A DNA stretch of 60,000 nucleotides from Membranipora membranacea. Taxonomy: Eukaryota > Bryozoa > Gymnolaemata > Cheilostomatida > Membraniporidae. The DNA is taken from NCBI GenBank assembly GCA_914767715.1, contig OU612074.1, positions 14,806,062 to 14,866,061 on the forward strand, given 5' to 3'. Positions 33,987-47,900 of the stretch are shown in pieces (the stretch's first letter is position 1; every line of letters begins with the position of its first letter). The position numbers were made by a program, and so were the translations under genes. Below the pieces are notes generated by a model. The model saw nothing but the letters and a program-made list of their open reading frames with translations. It had not been told where the DNA came from and made no database searches.

Positions 33987-34236
33987 GTGTTGCAATAATT
34001 CGGCCTATTGGCTAAGATCAAAGTGTCATGGCCAATGGCTGATTAGTGCCTGTTTCAGTTTCTGGCAGCTTGCTGCACACTCACGATTAGGAGGTCCACC
34101 ATGGCCTCACCTCTAGTATGCATTCTAGTTTACTTGGATGTATCACACTCTCAGTACGAGGACTTCGGGCAACTTGCGTCCGTCTTTAGGGGCAGCCCAC
34201 CCTCTGTTTTGTCATAAACAGAGTGTTGCAATAATT
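33987..34236 (+). mobile_element. U2-snRNA-headed SINE, copy C, with perfect 14-bp target-site duplication
   Basis: The element spans 34001-34222 and starts CGGCCTATTGGCTAAGATCA (U2 nucleotides about 10-29). GTGTTGCAATAATT occurs exactly at 33987-34000 and 34223-34236, showing target-primed insertion. The 3' end reads TTTTGTCATAAACAGA with no poly(A). Confidence 0.9.
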
Positions 34237-35965
34237 CCCAACTTGAAAACTTGCTGATGAGTTAAAATACTTGTTCCTTGTAAATGAAGATGACTGCGGA
34301 ATAATGTGATATCACATTTATCAAAAGGATCAGGTTTGAATTGAAGGTGTATCGGGGAATGAGCTGAGAGCCTAATGGTTGACAGATGTGCAATCTCAAG
34401 AAAATTTAGAGTCAGGTGGAAGATAAATCCAGAAATCTTATGACGTCAAGTTTAATGATATGTGATGATAATGTGAGTTTGTGGTTTCAGTCAATTTTGG
34501 GAGCAGAGGCTTTTATAGCTGGCTGAAGACGTTCCAATTATAATTTTCTTTGGGATGATGGGAAACTAGGGGCCTGGATGAAAAGATTGAATCAACCCTT
34601 AAAGAAATGTTTTTCGACGCAGTTTGTGTATGTGACCTAGAGTGAACTTCCACTGTCACAACTGGCGGTGGGGGGGGGGGGGGGGAATCCCTAAAAACTC
34701 TGTTTCTACACCCATCAGGTATTGCTGCCTATATATCTCATCACTGGATGGCATAAGAGAGATAAAAATTGGGGGTGATGTGTAATGGAGCAGGGTGATT
34801 CAAAGACTGGCAGCCAATAAGCCTTAGACTCATCCTGTCTAAAACCTTTCAATGGAAAAAAACATTTACTGACATTGAGACTAACCCATATCGTACAGAA
34901 AATAGGCAAACAAATCATGTTCCTTACAACTTTATTAAGCACCTTTATGAAAACCTTGTTTCACATAACAGGCAAAAAATATGAATTGACACAGGACAAA
35001 CTGTAAAACAATTTGAAAACAAACAATATTAAATCAAAAACTGTTTTAATTTTACCATTCATCTATAGCTCACTGACTCACAAACAAATGTAAAAACAAC
35101 TATAAACACCAATTGACCAGACGACCACTGATGTAGGCCCACATATTTTCCCTTTATCACTTATTTGAAGTGACCTACTCATATGTTGTATATGTATATA
35201 TATATGTATATATTTATATATATATGGTATATTTATATTGCAATAGGCAGGCCTGGTTGAAACCCTGCGGTATATAGAAGATACTATGAAACAGCAATTT
35301 TAGTAAGTTCAATATGCATATTTTGTATGTACATTTGTATATGCTCACACATATCTGCATATTTGAAATATTATGCATAAATATTTGTATATAAAGACAT
35401 ATATATATGATATGACATATATGATGACTGCTTCTTCCATAAAACTTTAAAACTCCCATTTATATATACAGGGATCAACTAAGGATTGTGCGGGATGAAT
35501 AATATTTTGGTTAATGTAAAAAAAATAGTTGATTATATTTTAATGTTCAAACATTGCAAATAAATGCCTGAAATCTGTTCCTTGAAACGCTTTGCACCAA
35601 ATGAATTGAAATTCTAAATCATGTGAGTCATTTGGAGTACAGCTTATTATCCTTCAGCCGGTAATAGAGCCAAAATGATCATTTGTTGTCATCTTCCATT
35701 CCATTGATAGCAGGACTGCTATGTAAGGTGCAAAGAATTATTGATGAAGCACCTTGAGATTTAAATTAAAACATCATGCATAAAACAGGACAAGAAGCAA
35801 ATATTAACGGACTTGTCACAGACTTATCGTGATAAATATTTGCATCTACTAAAAATTATGTCCAATATAATGACTGATATTAGTGATAAGTTTTTGGTGC
35901 TGTAGGTTATTATGTTACACTGATTGCTATGGCATTTTGTAAGCAGATACAGTTTCCAACTGCTG
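34237..35965. other. 3' flank of the transporter gene
   Basis: Holds a 16-base G run (34670-34685), AT-rich tracts and ATATAT microsatellite stretches (35186-35226, 35396-35410). Minus-strand AATAAA near 34928 is one possible poly(A) signal. No gene recognised. Confidence 0.45.
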
Positions 35966-38900
35966 CTAGGTGACTGTGCGATCAGGGCCTTCTCTGTGAT
36001 TCAAATCACCATTCCCATTCACCTGTTGAAATAAAGTCAACACTAGTTTCGTTTCACCAACTCTGCTGTGAAATTAAGTGATAGATTTTTTTGTACGCCC
36101 CAGCTAAGGTTGGTTAGCGCTCATGCTCTGTAACCCATCAGGCATAGAAAAAAACTGAGGTGACCAACTAACTCACAATAACACAAAATGGGTCAAATCA
36201 TTTAAGGACAACTCCTTTTCCACTACACTTCTCCACAGGATTCTTTTACTATATCTCACCAAGCAAGTTCTGGGTACTATGGCAACACAAACTAATATGC
36301 AGGTACATGACACATGCTAACTCGGCTTTGACCGCCAGTAAACAATTCAGCCTGAATATCTTTAATCATAACTCAGGTTGGAATGTCTAAACATGGACAG
36401 CACAAATGATTACCTTGTTGTTATCTGTGTTCAGATGGCTATCGTTGAGATGATTTCCATTTTGCAGCAAATGGTTTGAGCCATTTTCGACTTTAGTTGT
36501 TGTCATGCCGAGAGCCATCATACTCTGGCCTGAAAAAAATGATCAAAATATAGAACGGTTTCAAAATCTCCAACTATAATAACTAATTAGCAAGTCAAGT
36601 AAAGAGCAATCAAATGAGAGAGTGAGGGGGTAAATGATAATTGTTTCAATTTGAAAAGATATGTGGGTGTTTGTCATCTCTCACATTGAAAAGTCATAAA
36701 ACAGCTCTCCTTTGTCAATACAGTAACTTATAAGCTCTGAAAATTCAGGACTACTCTTTGCGGCGCTAGCCGTATGCTAAGTGTGGAAAATAGTTTTGCC
36801 ATCTCGCGACTAAGCAAATCTTGTGTTGTCTGCTCTTATCGCAAGAGAGGATAACTATCACATACTCATAAATGAACAACACGTTTCAGAAGGGAGTTTG
36901 GGACCAAACTCCCTGGTTTCACAAATCTTGTATAACAGAAACTAGAACTCATTATCAGATATCTACCTCATAAAATCTCTACAGCTAAAATCAATAATTT
37001 GATATCGTTTATGTCACCCAATTTCCAGAATACCTCAACTTGACACAGATTGGGCGAGTTTTCTATCTAATACTGGGGGGTCTTTCAAATAGAATGGGCA
37101 ATGCTATACTAAAGCAAGTTATCACTATCACATCGCTTGAAATTGTCACTCACTTGGTCTTTCAATATTGTCCAAAATTGCTCACCCAGAATGTATATAG
37201 CTCCATCATTGAGTGAGCAATTTATGAGCGACACCCTAGCAGGTCTCACTCATTTTCGCTGTATCTATTTGAAAGACTCCAAGAATACCACAACTTGACA
37301 CAGATAGGGCAAGTTTTCTATCTAATCTGTTTGTCATTCAAATAGCTCACCTCTGGTTTTACTCCCAGAAACGTTGGGGTCATACAGACTCCAGTGTGAG
37401 ATTGAAGCAAATGCTCCAGCCTGAGTTCCACCGTCATCAGTACGAGATGTTATCTTAGGTATGAAGAACATGATGGCAGCCCCAAGAAGCGGAGGAACCC
37501 CCGCAAAGTAGAAAGCATTATCATAGCTTCCTGTAGCATCAAATATCCAACCTAATAAATAAATGTGAGATGTTTTAGCATGTCAGCAGTGTGAAAATAA
37601 GATCATCAGTAAGTATCGAATGTGAATTCTCATCCTTATCACAGACTTCACGCTGACCTAAGCATTCTATAGTCAGGCAACTACTGTTGACTTGGTTATG
37701 CAAGAACTTTTAGCATCTACTATATCAGTATAAAATGTGTACTGTGTAGTGGTAGTTTATTGGGCTAGCGCGGGACAGTTAACTCAATAAAACATTGTAC
37801 TGATCAGTAGAGGGCATAACTAGAGCAATCCATTTTTCATACCCAGAACAACTTGGAATTATCAAAAGACATAATTAGAAGCAGGTACTACAGTCTTAGT
37901 CATACCTTGAAAACTGATGAATATCAACTATAGATTTGTTATGTAACCGATGCCTTGATTCTTAGTTCCTGTAAGGTCGTGGTATGTTATGGACCTTGTA
38001 CAGGGCACTCAATACCCAACTCATACATTAGCCTTGAACATGAGGGGCCAATAACTAGCGTAGCCCATATTTTATACCCTCAACAACTTGCACAGAAAAG
38101 AGAGGACGCTTACCGCCAATCATAGGGCCCATCATTAATGGGATAGATATCATCGCCAGCAGAAATCCCATAGCCTGTGAGGCGTTGTGTGCACCGACGA
38201 TGTCAAAGGCTATTGGGCCGAGTAGACACACAAAACAACCATCCATAATACCAAGTATCAGACAAAGACCTATCAGTACTGTAAAGTAAAAAAATGAAAT
38301 ATATATAAACATGCATATCCGCATAAAGCTAAATAAGGTGGCTGGGTTAGACTGTAATAATTAGCCTACTGTAAAGTGACAAAATAATACACATTGAGGG
38401 GGAGACATCACTGAAGGGATCCAAGCATATGATGCGGAAAAAGTCCTAAATACTAGCTTCCGACTTTTGATTTCTAAGCAAAGATCATTTGTAACTTGTA
38501 GACTGATTTGCAGGCCCAAAGTGTGGAAAATAAAATGACTGATTTAAAGGCAAGTCATAAGGTGTACATTGGACTCGGCTGCATAGAGTATTTTTCGATA
38601 TAGTCTTGAGGAGAGTCTTCACTCATTTGCGGTGGTTAGTATCTGAAACTCAGAATTGTATGCTCATGATCGGAGCAATACAAAATGCTACAATTAAGAG
38701 TTGCCTTCCCTCTCACCTTCAAAAACATTGATAAACGGTATCACAACTGTTGTGATGCCATAAATAGCGAAAGCAATTTGCTGAAACAGTACTCTGTTTA
38801 CACATTTCATATCGCCGAGCTTCCCGCTGATCAATCGACCAACTCCAGACACACCGCCGATAGTCATAATTAAGATCTCCCCATCCTTGTCTGGGAATTC

Positions 38901-41900
38901 CTGCTTCACGTAATTATTCTGTGGAAAAATAGAACATAATCGAGTTATAGCAAGGCACTCTAATCAATAAGATGACAATAAGCCAATTATAAAATAAATG
39001 GGTTTTACTTCATTTGATAATTGGCTTATTGTAATATACAATGTATTTAGAGCAATATAAAAACGAGTACACAAAAAATCATATTTAAATGCGCTGCGCT
39101 TACAGTAGAAATGGTCGCAATATTATTATCAATCACTCAATTTATTTACCCAGTTTGGACTTATTTGCTCACAAGTTAATCACGAATAGTTATCTAGATT
39201 CAAGTCTTTGAAAATCATCAAGAAAGCAGCATGTACAAGCATTTTTGGTCATGTACTCTAGAGATATGTTTTCAATCGTTTTCCAGGTTGCTGCAAGCTT
39301 CAATTCATTATTGATCCCTTCTAACCCAATATGATTTGGATGTACTTAATAATGCACTAACAGCAACCTGGAATTTGAGCACTAAAACTCCACTGGAATA
39401 AGTATCAAAACTCTAATGTATCCACAGTACCAATGACTGAAAGTCATCTTTTATAAATTCTAAAAGTATTTTGTGAAGCTGAAGGGGGGGGGGGGTGTTG
39501 CAACTTCCATTTAAGCGCTCAGACTGTGTCGCGAAAGCTGGTTATCAACCACTTTCACCTTTCCTGGGTGGGGAAAGCTGTTGATGATGTAATGCTACTT
39601 CCAGCTATCCCGTCACAGCTTCAGCGCTCAAACTTGTAGTCGATAAAACTGCTACTCACAATATGAACAAGTGGGATGAAGTAACCAAATAGAGCGAAGG
39701 TTATCCCTATAGACCAGATCACATATCCTTTATTCTTCCAGATATCTACGTTCAGATATCTCTTTATGAAGGAGAAGCATGAAGAGAATTTGCCTGTAGC
39801 CTCTTCATATGCTTGCTGTATGCTCTCTGTAGATAAGAATGACCTTGCCCTGCAATGGAATACCAATATAATAATCTGTCATATTATAGTATACCACAAT
39901 GCAATGTTCTGGAATTCCAAGTAAGAGCAGGTTTACTGTAGCTTACTGGGAATTCCAGGCTACAGTTGCATTGTGGGAAGGTCAAAGATACCCTTATCAA
40001 AGTTTAATTATTGCTCAATGCAATGAGCACTTAGCCAGTTTGGTTACCAATCTCACCATAAGATATGTTATATTTGAAGAAAAGTGGCGACTTTTACTAT
40101 TTCCATACCCAAAATGGTAAATGATTAGGTATTGTGGTAACTTGATTATATGTATATTGATGATTTTACAACAGTATGGCCAAACGGGTTCCCTTTGGGC
40201 ATCAAAAATTGATGCCTGGAATTATTTTTCAAAAGGATTGCTTAGCTGTTGTTGGCTTTACCTTAACGAGGTGAACCAAAAATTCATTGAGATTCAATAG
40301 ATGCCTCATTTGTGACAGGGTATAAATCTCACAACAATAGGCCACCGATTAAGGGAAGCATTGTAAGCAGCTGGTTGCATTTACAATGGTGGTATCTCCT
40401 GCACAATACAGTCTGCAGTGGACAACATCACCTTTTCAGGACCCATGTAAAGCATACCTTAGAAAACCTAGCATTTCGACTTGCTGTTTACAGAAAATTA
40501 ACTTACAAAAATTGGAGACAGTTCACTCATTTGAGATCGAGTTTTGTAAATGTTTCACAGTTTATCGATATTGCATTCAAACGTTGTGAGCAAAACTATT
40601 TTTAGATGCATCATAGATGGACCTATTTAAATTCTCAGGTTGCAAACCAGATATAGTGCATTCAGTAACCAAATACCTCCCCCTAGAGTTTCTGAAAAGT
40701 GGGTCGTTAACTCAACACAATTCTGAGCCTATGCACTAAGACTTTATAAGACTTAGGTCTGTAAGTGACAACTACTATGCACTTACTGAGTACTTACTTG
40801 AACTCATGATACAGTTTCAGTTATACACTTACTTTACACTGACAGCACACCTACCTCCGTCTGATTTCTTCAGCCTCATCTTTGTTCTTTGACTGGTTCT
40901 TTGGTTTGGGTATTAAAGGTTTGAACACCAGAGCACAGAGTATAGTAGTAGCTACTAGTCCGCTCTCTATCTGCAGCGTGACTGAGAGTCCATAAGTACT
41001 TAGTGTGTGCTTCAATAAGTATGGTAAGGCTAAAAGTAAATATAAAAGAAGAAGTAGTATAATACCCAAGTCCAACCCGTATAAACCAATCTATATTCGC
41101 TACGAAGAAAACACTATCACACTTAACACTAATCACGCCTATCAAATAAAGGAATGAATTCCTTCTTGGTGATACTTTTGTTATGGTGACAAACATCTTC
41201 CAATCTATTACATATTTTGCTTATTTAGTAATGTATACCACGCTGTACCTCATAAGAATTGACAACGGGGATGAGGGATTAATATGTATTCTATGTGCAG
41301 GTGATACAAAAAATATAAGTCGTCGTGATTCTCCATTCAGCAAGAGTTATCCTCTTTTGTGAGGCAGGGAGACAATTACTTAAGTTGGATAAAAACATAT
41401 AATCCTAGCGCAATCGAAGTACGTGGATGCTTAATTGATCTGTCGGCATTTTCAGTCTACAACCGAAATATACCAAATATGCTTTCGTTACGGCCACTAC
41501 TCATCAGGCAATTTCACCACAAATCAATCATTTACACCAGCGAGAATGGGAGAATTCTCTGTGTTTACACTAGAGAATTAGACTGAACAAAATTGTTTTT
41601 TGAATCTGATTGTACATTGAGTAGTCAAGAGGTTCAGAAACAAAAGCATCACCTCTTAGTCTGCTAGTGAGCACAAGTTTATTTTAAAAGGATTATACTT
41701 GTTAAGCGTCCAAAAAGAGGATGGACAAATTTATAAGGCATGGCTGACTCTCTCATCTTCCACATTTTCCTACCTATTGGTATTCTTTTCTTTGTAAATA
41801 CTTGTCAGCACAATGTCAGGTGTAATATTTTACACCAACTGTGAGACAACACAATTTTCTTGGTTTTTTAACACCTCCTTCTAACCAGCTCAACTGTAAA

Positions 41901-44900
41901 AATATCAATGTTGTGATCTCATTTCCAAAATAACAGATTCCTGGCTCCGTTTTGGTGGTCAATTATTGTTATTTCTCAGGTACATTCTCATTTATAACTA
42001 GACTTTGCACACAAAGTTAATTTCCTGGATGTTGTATTTGTAAACAGCTCACGCTAAAATTAGGCTGCTTAATAACTAGCTCAAAGTATGAGACCATCTT
42101 AATCCTGTGAAAGTGATGGCTAAGGTGTGATGATGTGACTTTGATTGTTATGTGTTTTTGGGCCAGAGGCTTTACAGTGAACCCAAAACAATATTTCTTC
42201 TCTTCAAAACAACAGGATCGAATGACAGGTCCGGGTATTGCTCACACTAGCACCTTGTATTCAATGACATGCAAAAAGTGCTGGAAATACAGCAATTACT
42301 GCACACTGTTGTTTGTTGTTTTTCAGCTACCATCAGGTTATCACAGATTTTTCTAAGAGGAGAAGCACTTTTGGATTTCCTTTTTTAGATCCTATTCCAA
42401 CTTTTTGGATGAGTAGAGTAAATGTAAAATGTAAATCCCTTTTCATTAGAACAGGACATGAAACATATATCACATATAGCCTACCTATGATATTCATCTT
42501 AGCTAGGCGAGCTAAGTTAATGTATGGCGAGCTAACCTCCATGAGCAGTGATTTTTTTAGTTTTTAGCAGTTGAAACACTGTCCATTTTCAACACTTGTC
42601 AAACGCTAACAAAGCAATCAATCAAAATAATATTCCGTTTGATAGTTACTATTAACAGAATTGATATGGGGACCTTTTGACGGTAATGATATTATCAGCT
42701 GTTGTAAGCATGAAACTTTTAGTTTCATTACCAGCTACACATTAGCTTCCTGTTTCTTAGATTAGATTTTCAGCAATTTATTGGCAACTGTTTTGTTCTC
42801 AGATGGGAATTATAGTAAATTTGCATATCTTGAATAAATTTTGGAGATTTCTTCATGTTTTTTTTCCACCCAAAAAGTCACCTTTGACAGACAGGACGTG
42901 ATTAATAGCTATAATCCCAAGTCAGAAATGAGAATCATGTCTCCGATTTTTTCCAAAAATAACAAGGCTTAGTAGCCATTGGTCAAGTTCTTTGGCATGG
43001 AGCCAATGAAGCTGATAACCCTATGCTAACATTGTGCAATGTAAGTGACTAAGCATATAAAAATATATTTTTTGCAGTTTTATGTATTTGTTCATAGAAC
43101 AGGAACTGTAACTTAACCTATTTATCCGGGGACAAGATGCTTGCCAAAAATTTGAAGGCTTTTTTTAAGTGGTATAGTTACGCCCTTGGCACAAACTACT
43201 CAGTTTTGAAAAATGGGTTTCCTTCTGCAAAAAAGTGCAAATCTATATTTGAAAAGTTTCCAGCGAAAACCACAAGTGAAGCCCGTTAAAGTCACCTGTC
43301 GGATGTAAATTGTTTCGACAAAACCAAAGAAAGCTATTAATTTTTACTGGTTTGCTCCAGTAAAAAAACATAAATTAGCTGTTAGCAATGACTTAGTATT
43401 TATAATCTTTGCTGTTAGTGAGCAAACAGCTGATTTCTTAGTCAAAAACAGGACCAGACAGTTTTGCCTTGGTGTATTATGTTTTATTTGCGGTCAGCAA
43501 GCAAAGTGTTGCAAATGAAAGCATCAGCATCCTGGTCAAAAAGACAACAAAGAGCATCTTGAAATGGGATATCACTAAGCTTTTATAGGAAGCTTGATGA
43601 CATTGGTGTCAGCAAGGCCAATCCTGGCCAGTAGGACCAACTTATTGATGATTCAACTTTAATGTCTGGCCCAAAAACTTCCAAAACAATTTATAAAAGG
43701 TTAGGATAAACGTAGAAATGGTGAAATCCTGTTTCATAGCCTCCAGCTCCCATGCCCTGTGAGAATGTACAAAGTTACATTTGATGCTAGAATTAAATGT
43801 TCAGTATAGTTAGGTAGTTTTCCCTCTTTAAAAATATCTGGAAGTTTCAGTGGCCTAGTGCACGGTTTAGTTCCTCCTCCACCCAGAAGTTGCAGCCTCC
43901 AAAACAAAATTCAGAGCTTGGTATAAAATTTCATCAATTTCCCCTCCAACCATTGAGCCAGGGCTTGTGGCTAATCAAGATCATATTGATTTGTCCATGG
44001 TAAGTACTTACTCACCTATGGTGAAGATGGCGCTGCCGGTCGTTACGATGCCGTTAACTAGAGCCATTCTTTTTTTGAAGTAGTGACCGAGGATAACTAA
44101 ACTCCCGGAGTATATAAATGAGCTGCCAAACCCAAACATGACTCCGTAGGTCAGATAAAATAACTCTATCTTCTGAAAATAGAAATAATAGCGGTATATA
44201 CTCAGTTCATTACAAGCTGCGGGGGAGGGGGTACTGATGAATAATATTATGTTCTAATGTTTTAACAGTACATTTTCACAGGTACTGGCAATTGTTTTTC
44301 GAAGCAACATTATCAACTGTTTCCCTGTTTCTTTGGGACACACCTGCAAAGTTGCACTTCAAATATTTGTCAAGGCCTTTATTCTAGACCAGCCATGCTC
44401 AACCTCGGCCAAATTGGTCATTTTGTTCGGCCAAATGCACCCTTACCACAGAAAAAAGTTGAGAAATATTTTCACATCTTGTTCAAAAATAATCAAGTAT
44501 GAAGGAAATCCCACAAAGTGTACATGGTCTTCAGTATTCTGTCATATCTGAAAGTCCAGTTATCACCCATTGAAAAGTCCAATTAATGCTCTCTTGCAGT
44601 AAATGGGTATTCCTACTTACCTTACCTTACTTACAGTGGTGTAATCATAGGTAGGGCCAGGGGGCGATGGCCCTATCACTGATTCAGGAGGTCAATTTTG
44701 AAAAAAAACCTAAAATTGCCGTGAGAGTTGTGAAAACACATTGACTATATTTATGTTTGTAAATATCAGTTGCCCCTTTTGTTATACAAAGGGATTTGCG
44801 AAGCAATAGCACTGATGTAATAGACAGTTTTCTGAGCTCTGATTAAGGCCTCAATTTGGAGTTGTCCTCTCTCCAGTTTGGTACTTTTAACACGCGCCGC

Positions 44901-47900
44901 ATAGGAAAAATGTGCTGAAAAGAGGGTTGTCTTGAAAACCGCTTTTGATAGGATAAAAATTATTTTTGATTCAGAATCTGCAACATTGAAAACTCATCTG
45001 GACATAGTTTGGGTAATAATTTCAGTATTTGAATAGTCAATTATAGCATTTTCCGCCGTTTTGCGGACAATTTGGCAGAATCTTTCATGAGTTGCGTCAC
45101 TAAAATTAAGATTTATCAATATAAGAGCCTCCAATGATTTGGAAACCCTGTCTGACAGGGTTTTCAATGGTGCAGACTATAAATCAAAAATCATTTTTAT
45201 CCTAACATTAGCGGTCTTCAATATAACCCTCTTTCAGCAGGTTTTTCCTATGCGGCGTGGGTTAAAAGTACCAAATTGGAGAGAGGACAACTCTGAATTG
45301 AGGCAAAAATAAGGGCTCAGAAAACTGTCTATTGTTTTATAATGGCAAAATTCTGCTTGTCATGAGGTTTTTCGTTCATCAATACATCTAAGAGTGAGTA
45401 ATGTTCGCTATCCTTCTGTGACATGGCCCGCCTCAAAACATACCTTTGGGCCAAACTTGATCAAAAAGCCTCGGAACACTGCATGTTCTAAATTGGTTGC
45501 AGAGAGGGATTGAGCATATCAAAGTTCAACGTTGGCAAGTTCGTGGCATCTCGTCCCAAAAGCCTTCTCCGTGGTGGTCGATCGAATCTGAATTTTGATG
45601 AAAAACTGCTCACACAAAAATGACTATTACGATTATTAAATCAATTCATGGACAATATAACAGTATCACATATTTTACTGGCTGTTGAGCAGGTAATTCA
45701 AGATCTGGTACCCACCTCCTACCTCCTCCTTTGCAACCACTATTTTAAATTTTTTACATATTTTACTGTTCATCCTCTTTCCATAATATATTAACCAATT
45801 TTTTTAAATTCTAGGTATCAATCACAGTATATATACGATGATGTCCCTTTCTGTTACACTAAAATCCTTGGGCCAATTTCTTTTCAGTTTTTGTCTCAAA
45901 AAGGGCTGTAATGCCTTAAAACTGCCTCTGATTTTTAAAAATTTTCTGGGGGAGGCCCCCCATACCCCCTTGCTGGCAGGAGCTGCAGCGCCCCTCCCCA
46001 TCTGGTCCCACCAGTTCAAAACCTATGGATACAGACCTGCTTACATAACAAGATTATAACTTTATTTGCTCCATCTACTTGGTTCGGCCAAATGGTATGA
46101 AGCCAAAAAAAAGTGGCCAAAACCAAGAAAAGGTTGGACATGCATGTTCTAGACAAAACAAAAAAACCTCAATAATCCTGGAATGTGTCGTGTTTTTGTC
46201 AAATAAGCTGCTTTGATCAAGCCAATTGGGAAAGTGAACCATAGTTTTGCATGATTGTCAAGAGCAGAAAAAAAAAGATAAAATTGTATCCAAGTGGTAC
46301 TAGTAGTAGGAATTTTCCAGTCTCGCTACCAAAATTCTGTCTCAGGCTTTCGCTATGTTTAACACAAGTCATATGACTTTCATCATTCCATTTCTTGTCA
46401 TATCTTGGGGCCATATATCCCCAAACCACCAACTTTTATTTATAAACATTGTCAAAAAATCTAAAAATTCTCAGAAATGAAAATTTCTGCTTTGCAACAT
46501 TTGATGGGTGAACAAGAGAAATTATCACAGAGTAAGGATATACAGAGGGGACACTTCAATGATAGTTATAGTGCCTGTGGTTTTTGATTCACTGGGGGAA
46601 AATTGTGCACAGCTGGATGCCAAAACCTCATTATCTCTATATGTTATAATGGCATTTTTCTTGCAGACATCCCTACCTTTGATGGGCCATAATTCATTCT
46701 TCATTTATCCTAAAGACTGATTTCCAACTTTGTTGGAATGTCCAAGCTTCGAGCTATACACCATATTGGTGTCATTTTTTGCTAAGATACATAGGCTAAG
46801 AGATATCTGCATTTGTAAAATGAGTTTTATCATATAGATTTACATGTGACAATTTATAAACTTCTGGTCATGAAAATTAGGAAATGTCCATGTATTGACC
46901 TAGGCCACATGTAAGTAAAAATGATATAACTCATTTTAAAAACACAGATAGCTCATAGCCTATGTATCCTAGCAAAAAATGACAACGATATGGTGTATAG
47001 CTTGTAGGTTGGACATTCCAACAAAGTTGGAAATCAGGCTTTAGGATAAATGCAGAATGAATTATGGCCCATCAAAGGTAGGGATGTCTGCAAGAAAAAT
47101 GCCATTATAACATAAAGAGATGATGAGTTTTTGGCATCCAGCTGTGCACAATTTTCCCCCAGTGAATCAAAAACCACAGGCACTATAACTATCATTGAAG
47201 TGTCCCCTCTGTATATCCTAACTCTGTGATATTATGACATGATGACATATACTTCAAGAGTTAAATTCCTGTTTGTGGTTTGTGAAAAAACCAGCTGAAA
47301 CCGGCACAAACTATCACTGCCCAACATGGCATGTCAACTCTAACTGTAATTTAAGCTGTGTCGGAAAAGCTGGTTGTAGCATTTCATTTAAATACCCCCC
47401 CCCCCCTCCCAGCCTGGTCGATAATGAAATGCTACTACCAGCTATCCCAACACAGTTTAAGCGCTTAAACTACCCCAACTAGACTCATTTTCCTTCGAGA
47501 CAAATTGTTTGTTATTGTTTATTTTGCACATTATAAAAGCTGTTGAGGAAAGCTGGAAGAAACCTCTGTCAAATTTCAATAATTACTATCTGCTCATGCC
47601 ATAAAGTACTTGGCAGCCAATCTACTTAGATCTGTCTCCGCTCTCATCATCAAAGATTATCAATAATTCTTGGGGATTTTATTCAATTCCACAACAAGTT
47701 TTATTTGAATCAGTACACCAAGTGAATTTCTGCAACCTGTTATTTTTATATCTTTGTAATAATTGGTAAGGACAACGAAAAGTTCAATTTGACAAGTCGG
47801 GTTAGCGTGGTCAATCATACCTACCTTAACAAAGGAGGATGCGAGAAGGCCAGCGAATGAGAGCAGACCACCAAATGCTGCCACTTTGCGTATACCTAGC

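Noticed and set aside
34670-34685. Long G run (others near 21002, 39484, 47395 and 58176)
   Set aside because: Simple homopolymers, some of them inside MITEs. Length is also prone to assembly error, so no function is inferred.
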